NCBI GenBank assembly: GCA_023229825.1
Contig: JALNYN010000001.1
Span: forward strand, 1 to 64,000
Reading direction: 5' to 3'
Source: Minisyncoccota bacterium
GTDB taxonomy: Bacteria; Patescibacteriota; Minisyncoccia; Phycocordibacterales; CAIJYI01
Length of the DNA: 64,000 nt
In this document: positions 15,581 through 25,503 of the stretch, in pieces
Layout: each line of letters begins with the position of its first letter
Position numbering within the stretch: position 1 is the stretch's first letter
Program-made: the position numbers and the translations under genes
The notes under the pieces: model-generated
Seen by the model: only the letters and a program-made list of their open reading frames with translations
Told to the model about the DNA's origin: nothing
Databases searched by the model: none

Positions 15581-16014
15581 GAAGGAAAGAAAGCTGTTTT
15601 TTTCTTGTATATGAAAGAAGGGAGAACATACCGAACGGTACGTTCGTTGACAACCAAATATCGCAAGATGGAAAAGAGACGAATGCGTTTCGTCATAGGG
15701 GCTTGAAAATAAATAAACGAATACGTTTATTTATGTTTATTTATTTTCAAGCCCCGAGCGCATGTCTCTTTGATACTGAAACTGCGGAGAGTCCGCCAAA
15801 ATTGACGGCACGCGCTTAGCCTTGGTCGGGGCGAAGCGATGCTTTAAAAAAATGTAACGACAAAATCGTTTCGGATGTTTAGGAGTCGAAACTAATCATC
15901 CGAAATGAAAGGGCGTGAAAATAAATTTGAATTTATTTTCAAGTTCTTAGCGAGTGGAGTTTTGTAAATAGTTTTACCAGAATTTTATTCGCAATAATAA
16001 TTAATAAGTATTTC
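15581..16014 (+). promoter_or_regulatory. Long structured 5' leader of the S-layer-like gene
   Basis: Contains a 21-bp perfect hairpin (15698-15718 with 15735-15755) that overlaps an alternative stem AATAAACG/CGTTTATT. It also contains TTTCGGATG/CATCCGAAA (15872-15903) and an 11-bp stem TGAAAATAAAT/ATTTATTTTCA (15916-15941). Small reading frames inside have no ribosome site. It could stabilise the mRNA or act as a switch. Confidence 0.5.
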
Positions 16015-19000
16015 ATGAGTAAATATAACAAAGTGATCGCAGGCTTCGTGGGTTTTGCAACCGCTGTTACCATGTCGTTCGGAACGGCATCGGCAGCAAC
16101 GAATGAAGAACTCCAAGCTCAGATCTCAGCTTTGCTCGCGCAAATCACAAGTTTGCAGGCACAGCTTGGTACAGCACAGACAGGAACAGGAACAACCGTT
16201 GGAGCATACACCTTCGCTATGGACCTCACATTGGGATCCACCGGCGCTGATGTTTTGAATCTCCAAAAAGTTCTCAATAGCGATTCTGCTACGCAGGTCG
16301 CGACGACTGGAGCCGGCGCACCGGGAAGTGAATCCACTTACTTCGGAGCGAAGACGAAAGCCGCAGTTATGAAATTCCAGACCAAGCATGGAATCGCCCC
16401 GGTCGCCGGATACGTTGGTCCTAAGACCAGAGCTATCCTCAACACCTTGGGAGGTACCACCACTGGCGGAAACACCGGCGGAGTAGTTACTCCGGTCGGA
16501 ACCGATGTCAGCGTTGCGTTGTCCTTCGACAACCCGGCTGCCGGCACCGTCATCGCCGGACAAGCGATCGCCGACTTGGCACACTTCACATTCTCCAACC
16601 CGACAGGCACGGAGGTGAAAGTTACCAAATTGGTTTTTAACCGCACCGGTATTTCCAATGACTCAACTCTCGTAAATGTCTATCTCTTTGATGGAGCCAA
16701 GAGAGTTACTGATTCTGCTTCAGTTGCCTCGAGTAAGATCACCTTCAACGATCCAACCGGAATCTTCACGATTCCTGCCGGTGGCATGAAGACAGTAGCC
16801 CTCAGAGCTGATATCGTTTCTACTGCTACTGGTCAGATCGTCGGTATAGCACTTGCGGAAGTTACTGCAACAGCTACCGTAGGCGGCGCATTCCCTATTC
16901 TTGGAAATAATCATTCCATAGCGACCGCGTCAATGGCTGTAGTCGATTTCAGTGATACAACAACTCCGAGTGGAACGAATGTCGCGGTTGATCCTCAGAC
17001 GGATTACACCATGTGGCAAAATACTGTTAGCTTCACCACTCGAGCTGTTGATATGAAAGGTATCTCTTTCCGACAGATCGGATCTGTCGCTACTGCTGAT
17101 CTCGGAAACTTCAAACTCTTCATTGATGGTACCCAGGTTGGAACCACTGTTGCATCTTTGGATGCGAACGGATATGTTAATTTCGACCTCACAGCTACCC
17201 CAAAGAGATTGGCAACCGGTAGCCACACCATTAAATTGGTTGGCGACATCATTGGCGGTTCAACAAGAACTTTCAGCTTCTCTCTCCAACAGGCGAGCGA
17301 TGCCGTTTTTGTAGATTCACAACTTGGTCAGCCGATATTGATCAAGAAAGCTGCCACTACTTTCTCGGCTGAGGATTCCGGTTCTCATCTCGTGAATGCT
17401 GGTACTTTGACTATCACCAAGAAAACAGATTCCCCGACAGGAAATATTACTTTGACCGCAAGCAACGCGCTTTTGGCAAAGTATGAGGTTAAGGCTGCCG
17501 GTGAACCGATCAAAGTTGAGAATTTGAGAGTAGGTATCGTTCAGAGCACCGAAGGTACTTACACCGACTACTCTTTGAGAAACGGTTCATTATTCATTCT
17601 CAAAGCTGATGGTACTGAAGAGCAGGTAGGCAATACCGCCTCTATCGCGGGAAACAGCTCTGCTACCGTTGGATACACTCAATTTAACCTTGGTTCTTCT
17701 TTGGTTGTATATCCTGGAACTCCGGTTATTTTGTTGGTTCGAGCCGACATCTATAATGATGCTGGCACAACAAATGCGACGGCAATTGCAGCAACGGAAA
17801 CTCTGCAGGTAAGAATTCTCACCGGTTCTAACAACTGGAAGAGAGTAAATTCTTTGACCTACGATTCTAACACCACACAGTTAGCAAATGAACTGACTGT
17901 AACCGCAGGAAACTTCACCGTTTCTGCAAGCTCAGCCTATGCGAATCGTGCGGTCGTGAAGCCTCAGACTGCTTACAAATTGGCTTCCTTCAATGTTGTT
18001 TCAACTGAGACCGAGCCGATCAATCTCGATACGTTCACGATGACATTCACAGGAAGCTCTGTTGGTGTTGCCACTGGTCTTTCTGATGTATACGTCAAGT
18101 ATGGTACTAAGACCACAAGCGTAAAATCCACGGTTGCAAGTACTACTTCGTCATACAGTATCAGCGAAGTACTCGCTCCGAATACCACAATGCCAGTAGA
18201 GGTTTGGGGTAATCTGACCTCATCTCTCGCGACAGATAACACAATTATCACTGGAGTCACCATATCTGGAACCACCGCAAATTCTGCAACAGCGCGATCT
18301 TCTTCTGCGACAGGACAAACTTTGACGATTTCCGCAGGATCAATTTCCGCCGCTGTTGTGAGTGATTCTACTCTCGCAACGAAGCTCTTGGTTGGAAATA
18401 CACAGCCGAAAGTTGCATCTTTCCGCTTCACTGCGCTTAATGACACTTACACGATCACCGACATTGCGCTCAAAGCAAGTACAACCGGAAATGCTATCAC
18501 CAGCTTGGTCTTGAAATCAGCCGGTATGGCAGACAAGATCGTATTCTTGGGAACCGCTAACGGAGATGATAGCGTTGCTACATCTTCCGGTATGACGCTC
18601 TCAGTTCCTGCCAACAATACTACTGGAACAGTAGTCGATGTTTATCTGAACTTGAACGATATCGGACCGAACGCAGGAACCACTGGTTCTAATGTTCGCG
18701 TTACAATCGATACCTATAAAGCGCAAACATCGGCCGGATCGACCGAAACCAAGCCTACCGATATTTACGGTAACTTGATGTATGTCTACAAATCCATCCC
18801 GACGATTACTTTGGTTAACCTTCCGTCAACAACTTTGACGAACGGAACCAAGACCCTCTCCAAATTCACCATCGCGGCTGACGCTGCCGGTGCCATTGGA
18901 TGGAAACAGATCGTTTGGCAGGTTACCAAATCAGCTGCAGTTACTCTCGCGAGAACGGGCGTCTCACTGGTAGATAGCAACAACAACACTATCGCCGGAA

Positions 19001-19365
19001 CGTTCGCGACCTCGACAGCTACGCAGGCTGGAACACTTATGTTTGACACGGATGCAACCACCGGATACATCTCATTCATCGCTACTGATGAGCAGCCGAT
19101 CTCCACAACGGAGACCTACAGCTTGAAGGGTACTATCGCTGGAACCGCTTCCAATCTTTCGTTTGGAACCTACATCGATACGTCTTCTTCATACGCTGCG
19201 GCGGATGCGTACTTGGACATTGATAGTGCTGTGCATGATGGACTCGTTGACTTCATCTGGACTGATCGCTCAGCGAACAGCCACGACACCACCACCAATG
19301 ACTGGAACACAGATTACAAGATCAAGAATCTCTCGACTGACACCCAGACGATGACGGGTGCCTAA
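16015..19365 (+). CDS. S-layer-like exported protein with peptidoglycan-binding domain
   Basis: 1116 residues. A Sec signal peptide with an SASA cleavage motif (about residue 28) is followed by a short coiled coil (EELQAQISALLAQITSLQAQL). A PG_binding_1-type domain (about 65-150) contains GADVLNLQKVLN, FGAKTKAAVMKFQ and GYVGPKTRAILN. The remaining 950 residues are Thr/Ser/Ala-rich beta-sandwich repeats with few charged residues and no Cys, as expected for a lattice or stalk protein. The length, composition and 434-nt structured leader suggest an abundant envelope protein anchored to peptidoglycan. There is no catalytic motif. A strong terminator follows. Confidence 0.8.
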   Translation: MSKYNKVIAGFVGFATAVTMSFGTASAATNEELQAQISALLAQITSLQAQLGTAQTGTGTTVGAYTFAMDLTLGSTGADVLNLQKVLNSDSATQVATTGAGAPGSESTYFGAKTKAAVMKFQTKHGIAPVAGYVGPKTRAILNTLGGTTTGGNTGGVVTPVGTDVSVALSFDNPAAGTVIAGQAIADLAHFTFSNPTGTEVKVTKLVFNRTGISNDSTLVNVYLFDGAKRVTDSASVASSKITFNDPTGIFTIPAGGMKTVALRADIVSTATGQIVGIALAEVTATATVGGAFPILGNNHSIATASMAVVDFSDTTTPSGTNVAVDPQTDYTMWQNTVSFTTRAVDMKGISFRQIGSVATADLGNFKLFIDGTQVGTTVASLDANGYVNFDLTATPKRLATGSHTIKLVGDIIGGSTRTFSFSLQQASDAVFVDSQLGQPILIKKAATTFSAEDSGSHLVNAGTLTITKKTDSPTGNITLTASNALLAKYEVKAAGEPIKVENLRVGIVQSTEGTYTDYSLRNGSLFILKADGTEEQVGNTASIAGNSSATVGYTQFNLGSSLVVYPGTPVILLVRADIYNDAGTTNATAIAATETLQVRILTGSNNWKRVNSLTYDSNTTQLANELTVTAGNFTVSASSAYANRAVVKPQTAYKLASFNVVSTETEPINLDTFTMTFTGSSVGVATGLSDVYVKYGTKTTSVKSTVASTTSSYSISEVLAPNTTMPVEVWGNLTSSLATDNTIITGVTISGTTANSATARSSSATGQTLTISAGSISAAVVSDSTLATKLLVGNTQPKVASFRFTALNDTYTITDIALKASTTGNAITSLVLKSAGMADKIVFLGTANGDDSVATSSGMTLSVPANNTTGTVVDVYLNLNDIGPNAGTTGSNVRVTIDTYKAQTSAGSTETKPTDIYGNLMYVYKSIPTITLVNLPSTTLTNGTKTLSKFTIAADAAGAIGWKQIVWQVTKSAAVTLARTGVSLVDSNNNTIAGTFATSTATQAGTLMFDTDATTGYISFIATDEQPISTTETYSLKGTIAGTASNLSFGTYIDTSSSYAAADAYLDIDSAVHDGLVDFIWTDRSANSHDTTTNDWNTDYKIKNLSTDTQTMTGA

Positions 19366-19436
19366 AAAACCATCTTGTGAGTTAGCAGAGCTAATTTTGG
19401 CAGCGTAAGTTGCCAGACCAGCGATACTAATTTGGT

Positions 19437-19478
19437 TCGCAAAACACCCCTTCGGATTCGTCCGTCGGGGTTTTTGCG
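19437..19478 (+). terminator. Terminator of the S-layer-like gene
   Basis: GCAAAACACCCC ... GGGGTTTTTGC, with inner CGGA/TCCG pairing and a T5 run. Confidence 0.75.
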
Positions 19479-19496
19479 TTGTGGTGGAGGAGGCGG

Positions 19497-19546
19497 TTCC
19501 CCTAGGGCGGTCCTCGGGAGGTTTCCCGAGGACCGCCCTAGGGGAA
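19497..19546. repeat. REP hairpin R1, left of the RAYT gene
   Basis: 23-bp perfect stem starting TTCCCCTAGGGCGGTCCTCG, 4-nt loop. R2 is at 20246 and R3 at 28822. Confidence 0.85.
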
Positions 19547-19573
19547 AACGGAGCAATCGTGTATAATGCTTGA

Positions 19574-20269
19574 ATGGAACGAAAATTTAATTTTAGCGTT
19601 GATGAGTACTATCATATTTATAGCCGTGGAGTTGAGAAGCGTGAAATTTTTCTTGATAATGGAGATAAAGAAAGATTTTTACGTTTATTGTTCTTATCTA
19701 ACTCAGGCAAACCATTTAATTTTAGAGAAGTTTCCGGAATTTCTTTTGAAAATATTTCTCGAGGAGAACCACGAACAGCCATAGGAGCTTTTTGCCTTAT
19801 GCCCAATCATTTTCATCTACTATTACGAGAAACCGAGGAGGGCGGAATAAGTGCATTTATCGGAAAACTTCTCACTGGCTATTCAATGTATTTTAATAAA
19901 AAATACAAACGAAAGGGTGTAGTTTTTGAAAGCCGTTTTCAGGCTCAGCACGTCGATAACGACAATTACCTCAAATATCTCTTTGCTTATATCCATCTCA
20001 ATCCGGTAAAACTCATCGAACCGGAATGGAAAGAGAAGGGAATCAAAGATCAGAAATTTGCCGAAGACTATCTGAATAAATATCGCTACAGTAGCTATGA
20101 AGATCATATGGGCACAGAAAGAGAAGAAGCCCTTATCCTCGACAAAGAGTCTTTCCCAGAATATTTCGAAAGATCCCGTGATTTCAAAGACTATGTAACG
20201 GATTGGCTCAATTATCGCGACGAAGAGGAAGGCGGTGGCGACACTGTTCCCGAGGGCGGTCCTCGGTAA
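19574..20269 (+). CDS. REP-associated tyrosine transposase (RAYT, Y1_Tnp)
   Basis: 231 residues. Single-strand DNA transposase of the IS200/IS605-like HUH superfamily that nicks and joins REP hairpins. The HUH motif is in MPNHFHLLLRE; the catalytic Tyr is probably in LTGYSMYFNKKYKR; the N-terminal strand reads YYHIYSRGVEKREIF. Downstream are YLKYLFAYIHLNPV and YRYSSYEDH, both family marks. TATAAT at 19562-19567 lies 6 nt before the ATG, so the mRNA is probably leaderless. REP hairpins stand on both sides, and the right one encodes the last residues (VPEGGPR) and stop codon. It appears intact. Confidence 0.9.
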   Translation: MERKFNFSVDEYYHIYSRGVEKREIFLDNGDKERFLRLLFLSNSGKPFNFREVSGISFENISRGEPRTAIGAFCLMPNHFHLLLRETEEGGISAFIGKLLTGYSMYFNKKYKRKGVVFESRFQAQHVDNDNYLKYLFAYIHLNPVKLIEPEWKEKGIKDQKFAEDYLNKYRYSSYEDHMGTEREEALILDKESFPEYFERSRDFKDYVTDWLNYRDEEEGGGDTVPEGGPR

Positions 20270-20295
20270 AATTACCGAGGACCGCCCTCGGGAAC
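20246..20295. repeat. REP hairpin R2, right of the RAYT gene
   Basis: 24-bp stem starting GTTCCCGAGGGCGGTCCTCG, 2-nt loop. It overlaps the 3' end of the transposase gene. Confidence 0.85.
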
Positions 20296-20371
20296 TCTAA
20301 CCAACTTCACGTCATTTTTGCATCTCTGTATAGTTTCTTTCCATTTTCTTTTTTGCTAGGATGGTGGCATC

Positions 20372-23300
20372 ATGAAAAAAATAATATTTCTCGCCACGGT
20401 GCTCTTTTTCGCACCTTCGTTCGTTTTTGCTGGAACTCCGGTCTGGGGTACTTTAAATTCCGATACCGTCTGGACGGCGGAAAGCGGTCCGTACCTTGTA
20501 GACTTCGCGATAGTCCCGGAAGGAGTAACACTTACAGTGGAAGAAGGAACCGTAGTTAAATTCACCGGACAGCGTTCAATGCTTGAAGTTTCCGGAAACC
20601 TTGTCGTTTCAGGGACTGAATTGAGCCCCGTTGTTTTTACCTCCATAAATGACGATTCTGTCGGCGGCGATACCGGCACGGGAGCGAATGAGTGGGGAAA
20701 CATTCTGATAAAGAACGGAGGAGTTGCGGAGATCGATCACACGATCGTTCGCTATGGCGGATGGACTGGATGGCTTTCTTCCGCCGCTCCGTCCAACATT
20801 TGGAACGACGGGGGAAACCTCACCCTAACAAACTCGAAGATCAGCAATGCATGGACAGGCATAACGCATTCAGCGGGAAATACCGCGCTCACGGAAAACA
20901 TATTCACGGAAAACCATATGGGAATTTCCGCGGGCGGAACGGGAAACGTCCGTTTCGATCATAATAATTTTTTTAATAATACCGGCAATGTGGCTTGGTT
21001 CGACCTCACTAACGGCGTCTCCCTTGCCCATTCGGATAATACCGCATGGGGAGGAACTCCGGGATTGGTTCTCGCAGGCGAGGCCGGCGCAGATTATGTT
21101 TTTGAGAAAGACGGAGCGCCATACGTCATCGATCACTTCACGGTTCCCGCGGGAAAGACAGTAACATCGCGGCAGGGAACGGCATTTAAAATATTGAATC
21201 CCGTCAGCGAGATAAATATTTCCGGAACGTGGAACGCCGAAGGGACTTCGGATGAACCCGTTTACTTTACTTCCATTAAAGATGATACCGTTCTGGGAGA
21301 TACCAACGGCGACGCCGATGCCACCAGCCCGGCTAAGAAAGATTGGGAAGGTATCATCATTTTACAAGATGGCAAAGCAAACTTCGATCATTCCGTTTTC
21401 CGCTATGGAGGATACAACGGCTGGCTGCAAAGCACTTATTCATCCAACATATCAAACAACGGAGGAGTTCTTATTATCTCCAATTCAGAAATTTCGCACG
21501 CCCCTATCGGGGTTAATCATGTTTTAGGGAATACCTCAATTTACGATAGCAATTTATCTGAAAATATTCAGGGAATAAATGCAATGGGAAAAGGAGTTAT
21601 CGAAATCAAAAGGAATATTTTTGCAAACACAAGCTATGCGTGTTCTCTTAAATTATCAGAACTTTTGTTAACGAACGCCGGCAACAAAGTTCTTGGAAAT
21701 GGATTCCGCGGTTTTAATATTGAAGGTACATTATCAACCAACCAAACATTAGCTAAAGATGTTCCATATATTGTTTCTACCATTACCATTCCTGCCGGAA
21801 AAATGCTCACGGTGCTTCCCGGAGCGGTAATTAAAATGAAGACTGCTTATGGCAGAATTACAGTTGATGGCGAGATTCAGGTCCTTGGAACAAAAGATGA
21901 TCCGATATATTTTACATCAATAAAGGACGACGAAGTCTACGGCGATACGAACGGCGACGGGAATGTTTCTTTTCCGCAACCCGGCAACTGGTCTGCGGTC
22001 GTCGTGCATCCGGGAGGAGCCGCAAACTTCGACCATGCGATCATCAAATACGGCGGATATTATTATTACGGTGATTCAATTCTCTACAATGACGGTGGAA
22101 CCCTTTCCGTAAAGAACTCGCAAATCTCTTTCTCTCCCAGTTACGGAATTTATCACCGAAGCGGCTCGACCACCGTGAATTACAGCACGATACGAAACAA
22201 CGGTTTCGGAGTATTCAATGCGGGATCCGAAAGTATCGACGCGACAAACAATTTCTGGGGCACCGCCGCCGGACCAAATCACAACGGTTTGCCGATCGAA
22301 GCGATTTTGAACGACAAGGTTTCGGATCAAGTAAATTATGCTCCGTGGCTTGATTATGATCCAATGGTAACGCTTCCGACATCAATAACGCTTACCAACG
22401 GCGGCGAAACGGAAAACGACGATTTGCAAGATGGAAAAGGAGTGGCGGATAAAACTCAGTTTACGTTTTCTGTTGTTGCATCGGAAAATCTAGTGGACAT
22501 AAAACTTGTAACCGATTCATCGGACGTCGGCATCAATCCGGGTCAATTCTTTTTGTACGCTTCAGGAACCGAAGGCGTTTACTCTCGCGCTCTTACCTTT
22601 CCGAAGGGACACTATCGCTATCATTTTGAAGCGGGAGACGGAAACGGCGGCGTATATCGTTACCCGGAAGCAACCGAACTTGAATTTACAACCGGCTATT
22701 CAAACGTGGCGTTTTTGCCGGGGATCGAGGCATCGCGGCTGTACATAAATGGATATAAACAATGGGAGCCGCTCGGCGACAATGATGCCGAAGATCTTTT
22801 GATGAATAGCAACGGAAAAAGCGTAAAAGACAATATTTACACCAAAGATGTGATAAATAATGCTTACCTGCCGATAAAAGGGAATGTGTACCAGTCGTTT
22901 ATTGAATCGATGAACGAATTAAAAAGCAGTCATATTATTACCGATTGGAAACCTCTCGCCTATGACTGGCGGTTGTCTTTTGGTGATGTTTTGAATAACG
23001 GGCAAATAATGAATGACGGAATAAACTATACGCGAGAAATTTCTCCGCTTGATACGCCGAATATCATCGGCGAGATACATCGCCTTGCCGAAAGTTCCGA
23101 CACGGGAAAAGTTACGATTGTTACGCATTCCATGGGAGGTCTCCTCGCAAAAAAACTCGCCATAAAACTCGGGGCGGATGCGCCGAAACTGTTGGATCAA
23201 ATGATATTCGTCGCCTCTCCGCAGGCGGGGACGCCTCAAGCGATCGGCGCGCTTCTTCACGGTGCGGATGTCGCACTTCCACTGACCTCTTTGGATTACG

Positions 23301-24910
23301 GCATTTCTCCGAAAGAAGGAAGAAAACTCTCGCAAAATATGCCGTCGGCGTATTCTTTGCTTCCTTCCGCAAAATATTTCAGGTATGTTGATAATTCGGT
23401 GATCACTTTTGACGATTCCGATTTTCTCGAACCGTGGCGGACCAAATACGGACAGAAAATTCATTCGCAGGAACTTCTTCGTAATTTTTTGATTGACCAG
23501 GCGCGCCCGCCGCTTACCGTTTTTTACCCGCTAAATTTCCCCGCATCAACAAATCCGACGCTTCTTGCAAACGCCGAAACTTTGCATGATACGGAAATCG
23601 ATAATTGGGAACCGCCGACCGGCGTGCAATTAACTGAAATTGCCGGGTGGGGAGTGGAAACGCTTGCGACGATCGAATACAAAAAAGGAATTTATGCTCC
23701 CTGCATTGAATGGAAAGAGGCGACTTGCGTGAAAAAAGATGAAATTCCCGTTCTTGAACCGCATCTGAAAACGGTAGTTGATGGCGATGGAACGGTCGTC
23801 GTGCCGAGCGCGCTGTGGACGGCGACAAGTACGGGGGTGAGGAAATATTGGGTGGATTTGGCGACTTATAATTCTTGGAAAAATCTATTTCAAACAGGAA
23901 CTCTTATCGCGCGCAAACATGCTGATATTTTTGAGGTTCCAGAAATCAGAGATTTTACAAAAAACCTGATTCTTCGTAATGGGATTATTCCTGAAAAATA
24001 TATTTTTACATCAACTCCTCCAAACACCTTTGATTCCGACATGCGTCTCCATTTCACACTTCACTCGCCGCTTGCGCTTAATCTTTACGATGACCAAGGC
24101 AACCACACCGGATATTCCACCACCACGCGCGAGTTGGAAGAAAATATCCCCGGCAGTCAGTACATCGCTTTCGGCGAATTGAAATATATCAGCGTTCCGG
24201 CATCTTCAAATCTTCACCTCGCCATGAACGGATACGCAAGCGGGTCGTTCACTCTGGATGTGGAGGAATGGCAAGGAGATGCTATTATGGCATCAACAAC
24301 CTTTGCCGCTATTCCTTCGGCGACAAGCACCGTCGCGACAATGAGTGTTTTGGCAAACGAAGGAGTTGCCGGGGTTTCGCCTCTGTACGTTGACGAAAAC
24401 GGCGATGGTACAATTGACATGACGCTTGCTCCAAAGATCGACGGAACGGTTTTTCCTGATTTCACTCCGCCCGAAGCAAAAATTTCCGTTGATCCGGCGA
24501 CAAAGGACTTGCTCATTGAAGGCGTTGATGAAAACCCGACGACCATTTCAGAAAACGGAAATACCTACACAATTACCGATTCGTCGGGAAACACGACAAC
24601 TCTCTTCTTTCAAAAAACCTTCACCGCAAAGCGTCTCACTTTTGCAAAATTGACAGGTGTTCAATACGGAACAGATCCGAAAATATCACTCCCATCGTCT
24701 TCGTTTCTGTATCTTTGGAATCCGGCACTTGACAGCCAAACCGTCGCCGTCAAAAAAGATTTCATTATTGAAGCGGTGTACAACAAACAGAAAAATCAAA
24801 CGACTGTGTTTTTAAAAAAGAAAGGAGAAAAAACACAGAAACAAACCTTTGTAGGATTGAAAGTGGTAAAATTGACTGTGGACAAAGGAATGGTTGGGTA
24901 TGAGATTTAG
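20372..24910 (+). CDS. Giant exported beta-helix / LCAT-like hydrolase
   Basis: 1512 residues. After a signal peptide (cleavage near FVFAG, about 20) come three beta-helix modules, each with P(V/I)(Y/F)FTSI(K/N)DD, a Ca-binding-like GDTNGD stretch and (R/K)YGG (together about 25-650). A linker (TLTNGGETENDDLQDGKG) leads to an alpha/beta-hydrolase domain with nucleophile motif THSMGG (Ser920), resembling the LCAT/PGAP1 group of lipid acyltransferases. The C-terminal region has further beta domains and a Lys-rich end. Likely role: surface acyl hydrolase or transferase on lipids or glycolipids, held by the beta-helix stalk. The second copy of the hydrolase module is 57124-60534. Two small membrane proteins follow. 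Confidence 0.75.
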   Translation: MKKIIFLATVLFFAPSFVFAGTPVWGTLNSDTVWTAESGPYLVDFAIVPEGVTLTVEEGTVVKFTGQRSMLEVSGNLVVSGTELSPVVFTSINDDSVGGDTGTGANEWGNILIKNGGVAEIDHTIVRYGGWTGWLSSAAPSNIWNDGGNLTLTNSKISNAWTGITHSAGNTALTENIFTENHMGISAGGTGNVRFDHNNFFNNTGNVAWFDLTNGVSLAHSDNTAWGGTPGLVLAGEAGADYVFEKDGAPYVIDHFTVPAGKTVTSRQGTAFKILNPVSEINISGTWNAEGTSDEPVYFTSIKDDTVLGDTNGDADATSPAKKDWEGIIILQDGKANFDHSVFRYGGYNGWLQSTYSSNISNNGGVLIISNSEISHAPIGVNHVLGNTSIYDSNLSENIQGINAMGKGVIEIKRNIFANTSYACSLKLSELLLTNAGNKVLGNGFRGFNIEGTLSTNQTLAKDVPYIVSTITIPAGKMLTVLPGAVIKMKTAYGRITVDGEIQVLGTKDDPIYFTSIKDDEVYGDTNGDGNVSFPQPGNWSAVVVHPGGAANFDHAIIKYGGYYYYGDSILYNDGGTLSVKNSQISFSPSYGIYHRSGSTTVNYSTIRNNGFGVFNAGSESIDATNNFWGTAAGPNHNGLPIEAILNDKVSDQVNYAPWLDYDPMVTLPTSITLTNGGETENDDLQDGKGVADKTQFTFSVVASENLVDIKLVTDSSDVGINPGQFFLYASGTEGVYSRALTFPKGHYRYHFEAGDGNGGVYRYPEATELEFTTGYSNVAFLPGIEASRLYINGYKQWEPLGDNDAEDLLMNSNGKSVKDNIYTKDVINNAYLPIKGNVYQSFIESMNELKSSHIITDWKPLAYDWRLSFGDVLNNGQIMNDGINYTREISPLDTPNIIGEIHRLAESSDTGKVTIVTHSMGGLLAKKLAIKLGADAPKLLDQMIFVASPQAGTPQAIGALLHGADVALPLTSLDYGISPKEGRKLSQNMPSAYSLLPSAKYFRYVDNSVITFDDSDFLEPWRTKYGQKIHSQELLRNFLIDQARPPLTVFYPLNFPASTNPTLLANAETLHDTEIDNWEPPTGVQLTEIAGWGVETLATIEYKKGIYAPCIEWKEATCVKKDEIPVLEPHLKTVVDGDGTVVVPSALWTATSTGVRKYWVDLATYNSWKNLFQTGTLIARKHADIFEVPEIRDFTKNLILRNGIIPEKYIFTSTPPNTFDSDMRLHFTLHSPLALNLYDDQGNHTGYSTTTRELEENIPGSQYIAFGELKYISVPASSNLHLAMNGYASGSFTLDVEEWQGDAIMASTTFAAIPSATSTVATMSVLANEGVAGVSPLYVDENGDGTIDMTLAPKIDGTVFPDFTPPEAKISVDPATKDLLIEGVDENPTTISENGNTYTITDSSGNTTTLFFQKTFTAKRLTFAKLTGVQYGTDPKISLPSSSFLYLWNPALDSQTVAVKKDFIIEAVYNKQKNQTTVFLKKKGEKTQKQTFVGLKVVKLTVDKGMVGYEI

Positions 24911-24951
24911 GTTGTGGTATACTTGAGGTAAGATTAATTGTTAAAAATCTT

Positions 24952-25359
24952 ATGACAAAAAAAAACATTGTGTTGTTTAGTGCATTAGTAGGAACGATTA
25001 CGTTTTTCTTACTTATCTTTTCGAGTGAAATCGGATTGTGCCCAAGAAATATCGGTACTTGTTCGCAAAGTTATGATGCAACTGCAACAAACTTTTTCTT
25101 GTTTTTACCAATACTTTTCTTCTCCCTCATCACCTACAAACTTCGCGAAGAAACATTTCGTGCATGGCTTCATTTTGCGTATTGGTGGGTTCCGTTATCA
25201 ATGTTTCTTACTCTGATAACTCCTGAGAGCCGCGGCGGCGGATTCGGACCACAAATATCATGGGGAAAAGAAGACACCGCTTTTGTGTTTTCGGGTTTGT
25301 TCGCCATCATCTCCCTCATCCTTATCATTTACAAATCCATAAAGTTAAGAGGGAAGTGA
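24952..25359 (+). CDS. 4-TM membrane protein linked to LCAT-like hydrolase (a)
   Basis: 135 residues, four hydrophobic segments (about 7-25, 45-62, 75-93, 106-127). The family marks are (H/K)FAYWW.P.S..., a Gly-rich loop before the last segment and the end LIIYKSIKLRGK. Relatives are 25504-25893 and 60562-60993, both also downstream of or near an LCAT-like gene. Two Cys in the first loop (CPRNIGTC) may form an outside disulfide. Function is unknown; it could be an accessory, immunity or transport protein for the hydrolase. TATACT lies about 30 nt before the start. The stop overlaps the next gene. Confidence 0.7.
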   Translation: MTKKNIVLFSALVGTITFFLLIFSSEIGLCPRNIGTCSQSYDATATNFFLFLPILFFSLITYKLREETFRAWLHFAYWWVPLSMFLTLITPESRGGGFGPQISWGKEDTAFVFSGLFAIISLILIIYKSIKLRGK

Positions 25360-25499
25360 TTGAAATTACAACATATATTTTAGAAAACAATCGTACCTGG
25401 ACAATCGCGAAATTCCAAAAGAAAAACTTGCTGACAAAAGATGAAGCGGACGAGTTGATAAAAATGCTTGGTGAGATTATGAGTAAGGTGGTAAAATAG
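25356..25499 (+). CDS. Small coupled protein, 47 residues
   Basis: GTG start overlaps the TGA of the upstream gene (GTGA), with AGAGGG as ribosome site, so translation is probably coupled. The sequence reads VIEITTYILENNRTW then FQKKNLLTKDEADELIKMLG. The second half resembles the SHOCT-type helical pair (short C-terminal oligomerisation domain), but this is only a visual match. It lies between two related 4-TM genes. A longer frame starting at 25260 overlaps the upstream gene and is not preferred. Confidence 0.55.
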   Translation: MIEITTYILENNRTWTIAKFQKKNLLTKDEADELIKMLGEIMSKVVK

Positions 25500-25503
25500 G
25501 GGT

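Noticed and set aside
15574..15819. 81-codon frame in the leader of the S-layer-like gene
   Set aside because: Begins in the -10 box and runs through perfect hairpins; no ribosome site. Better explained as structured leader.
16126..16584. 152-codon minus-strand frame inside the S-layer-like gene, and others at 17973 and 18786
   Set aside because: Shadows caused by the Thr/Ala-rich codon bias of the sense gene.
19574..20269. RAYT considered as an IS200 element with guide sequences
   Set aside because: The flanks are long perfect REP hairpins and no TnpB is present, which fits RAYT better.
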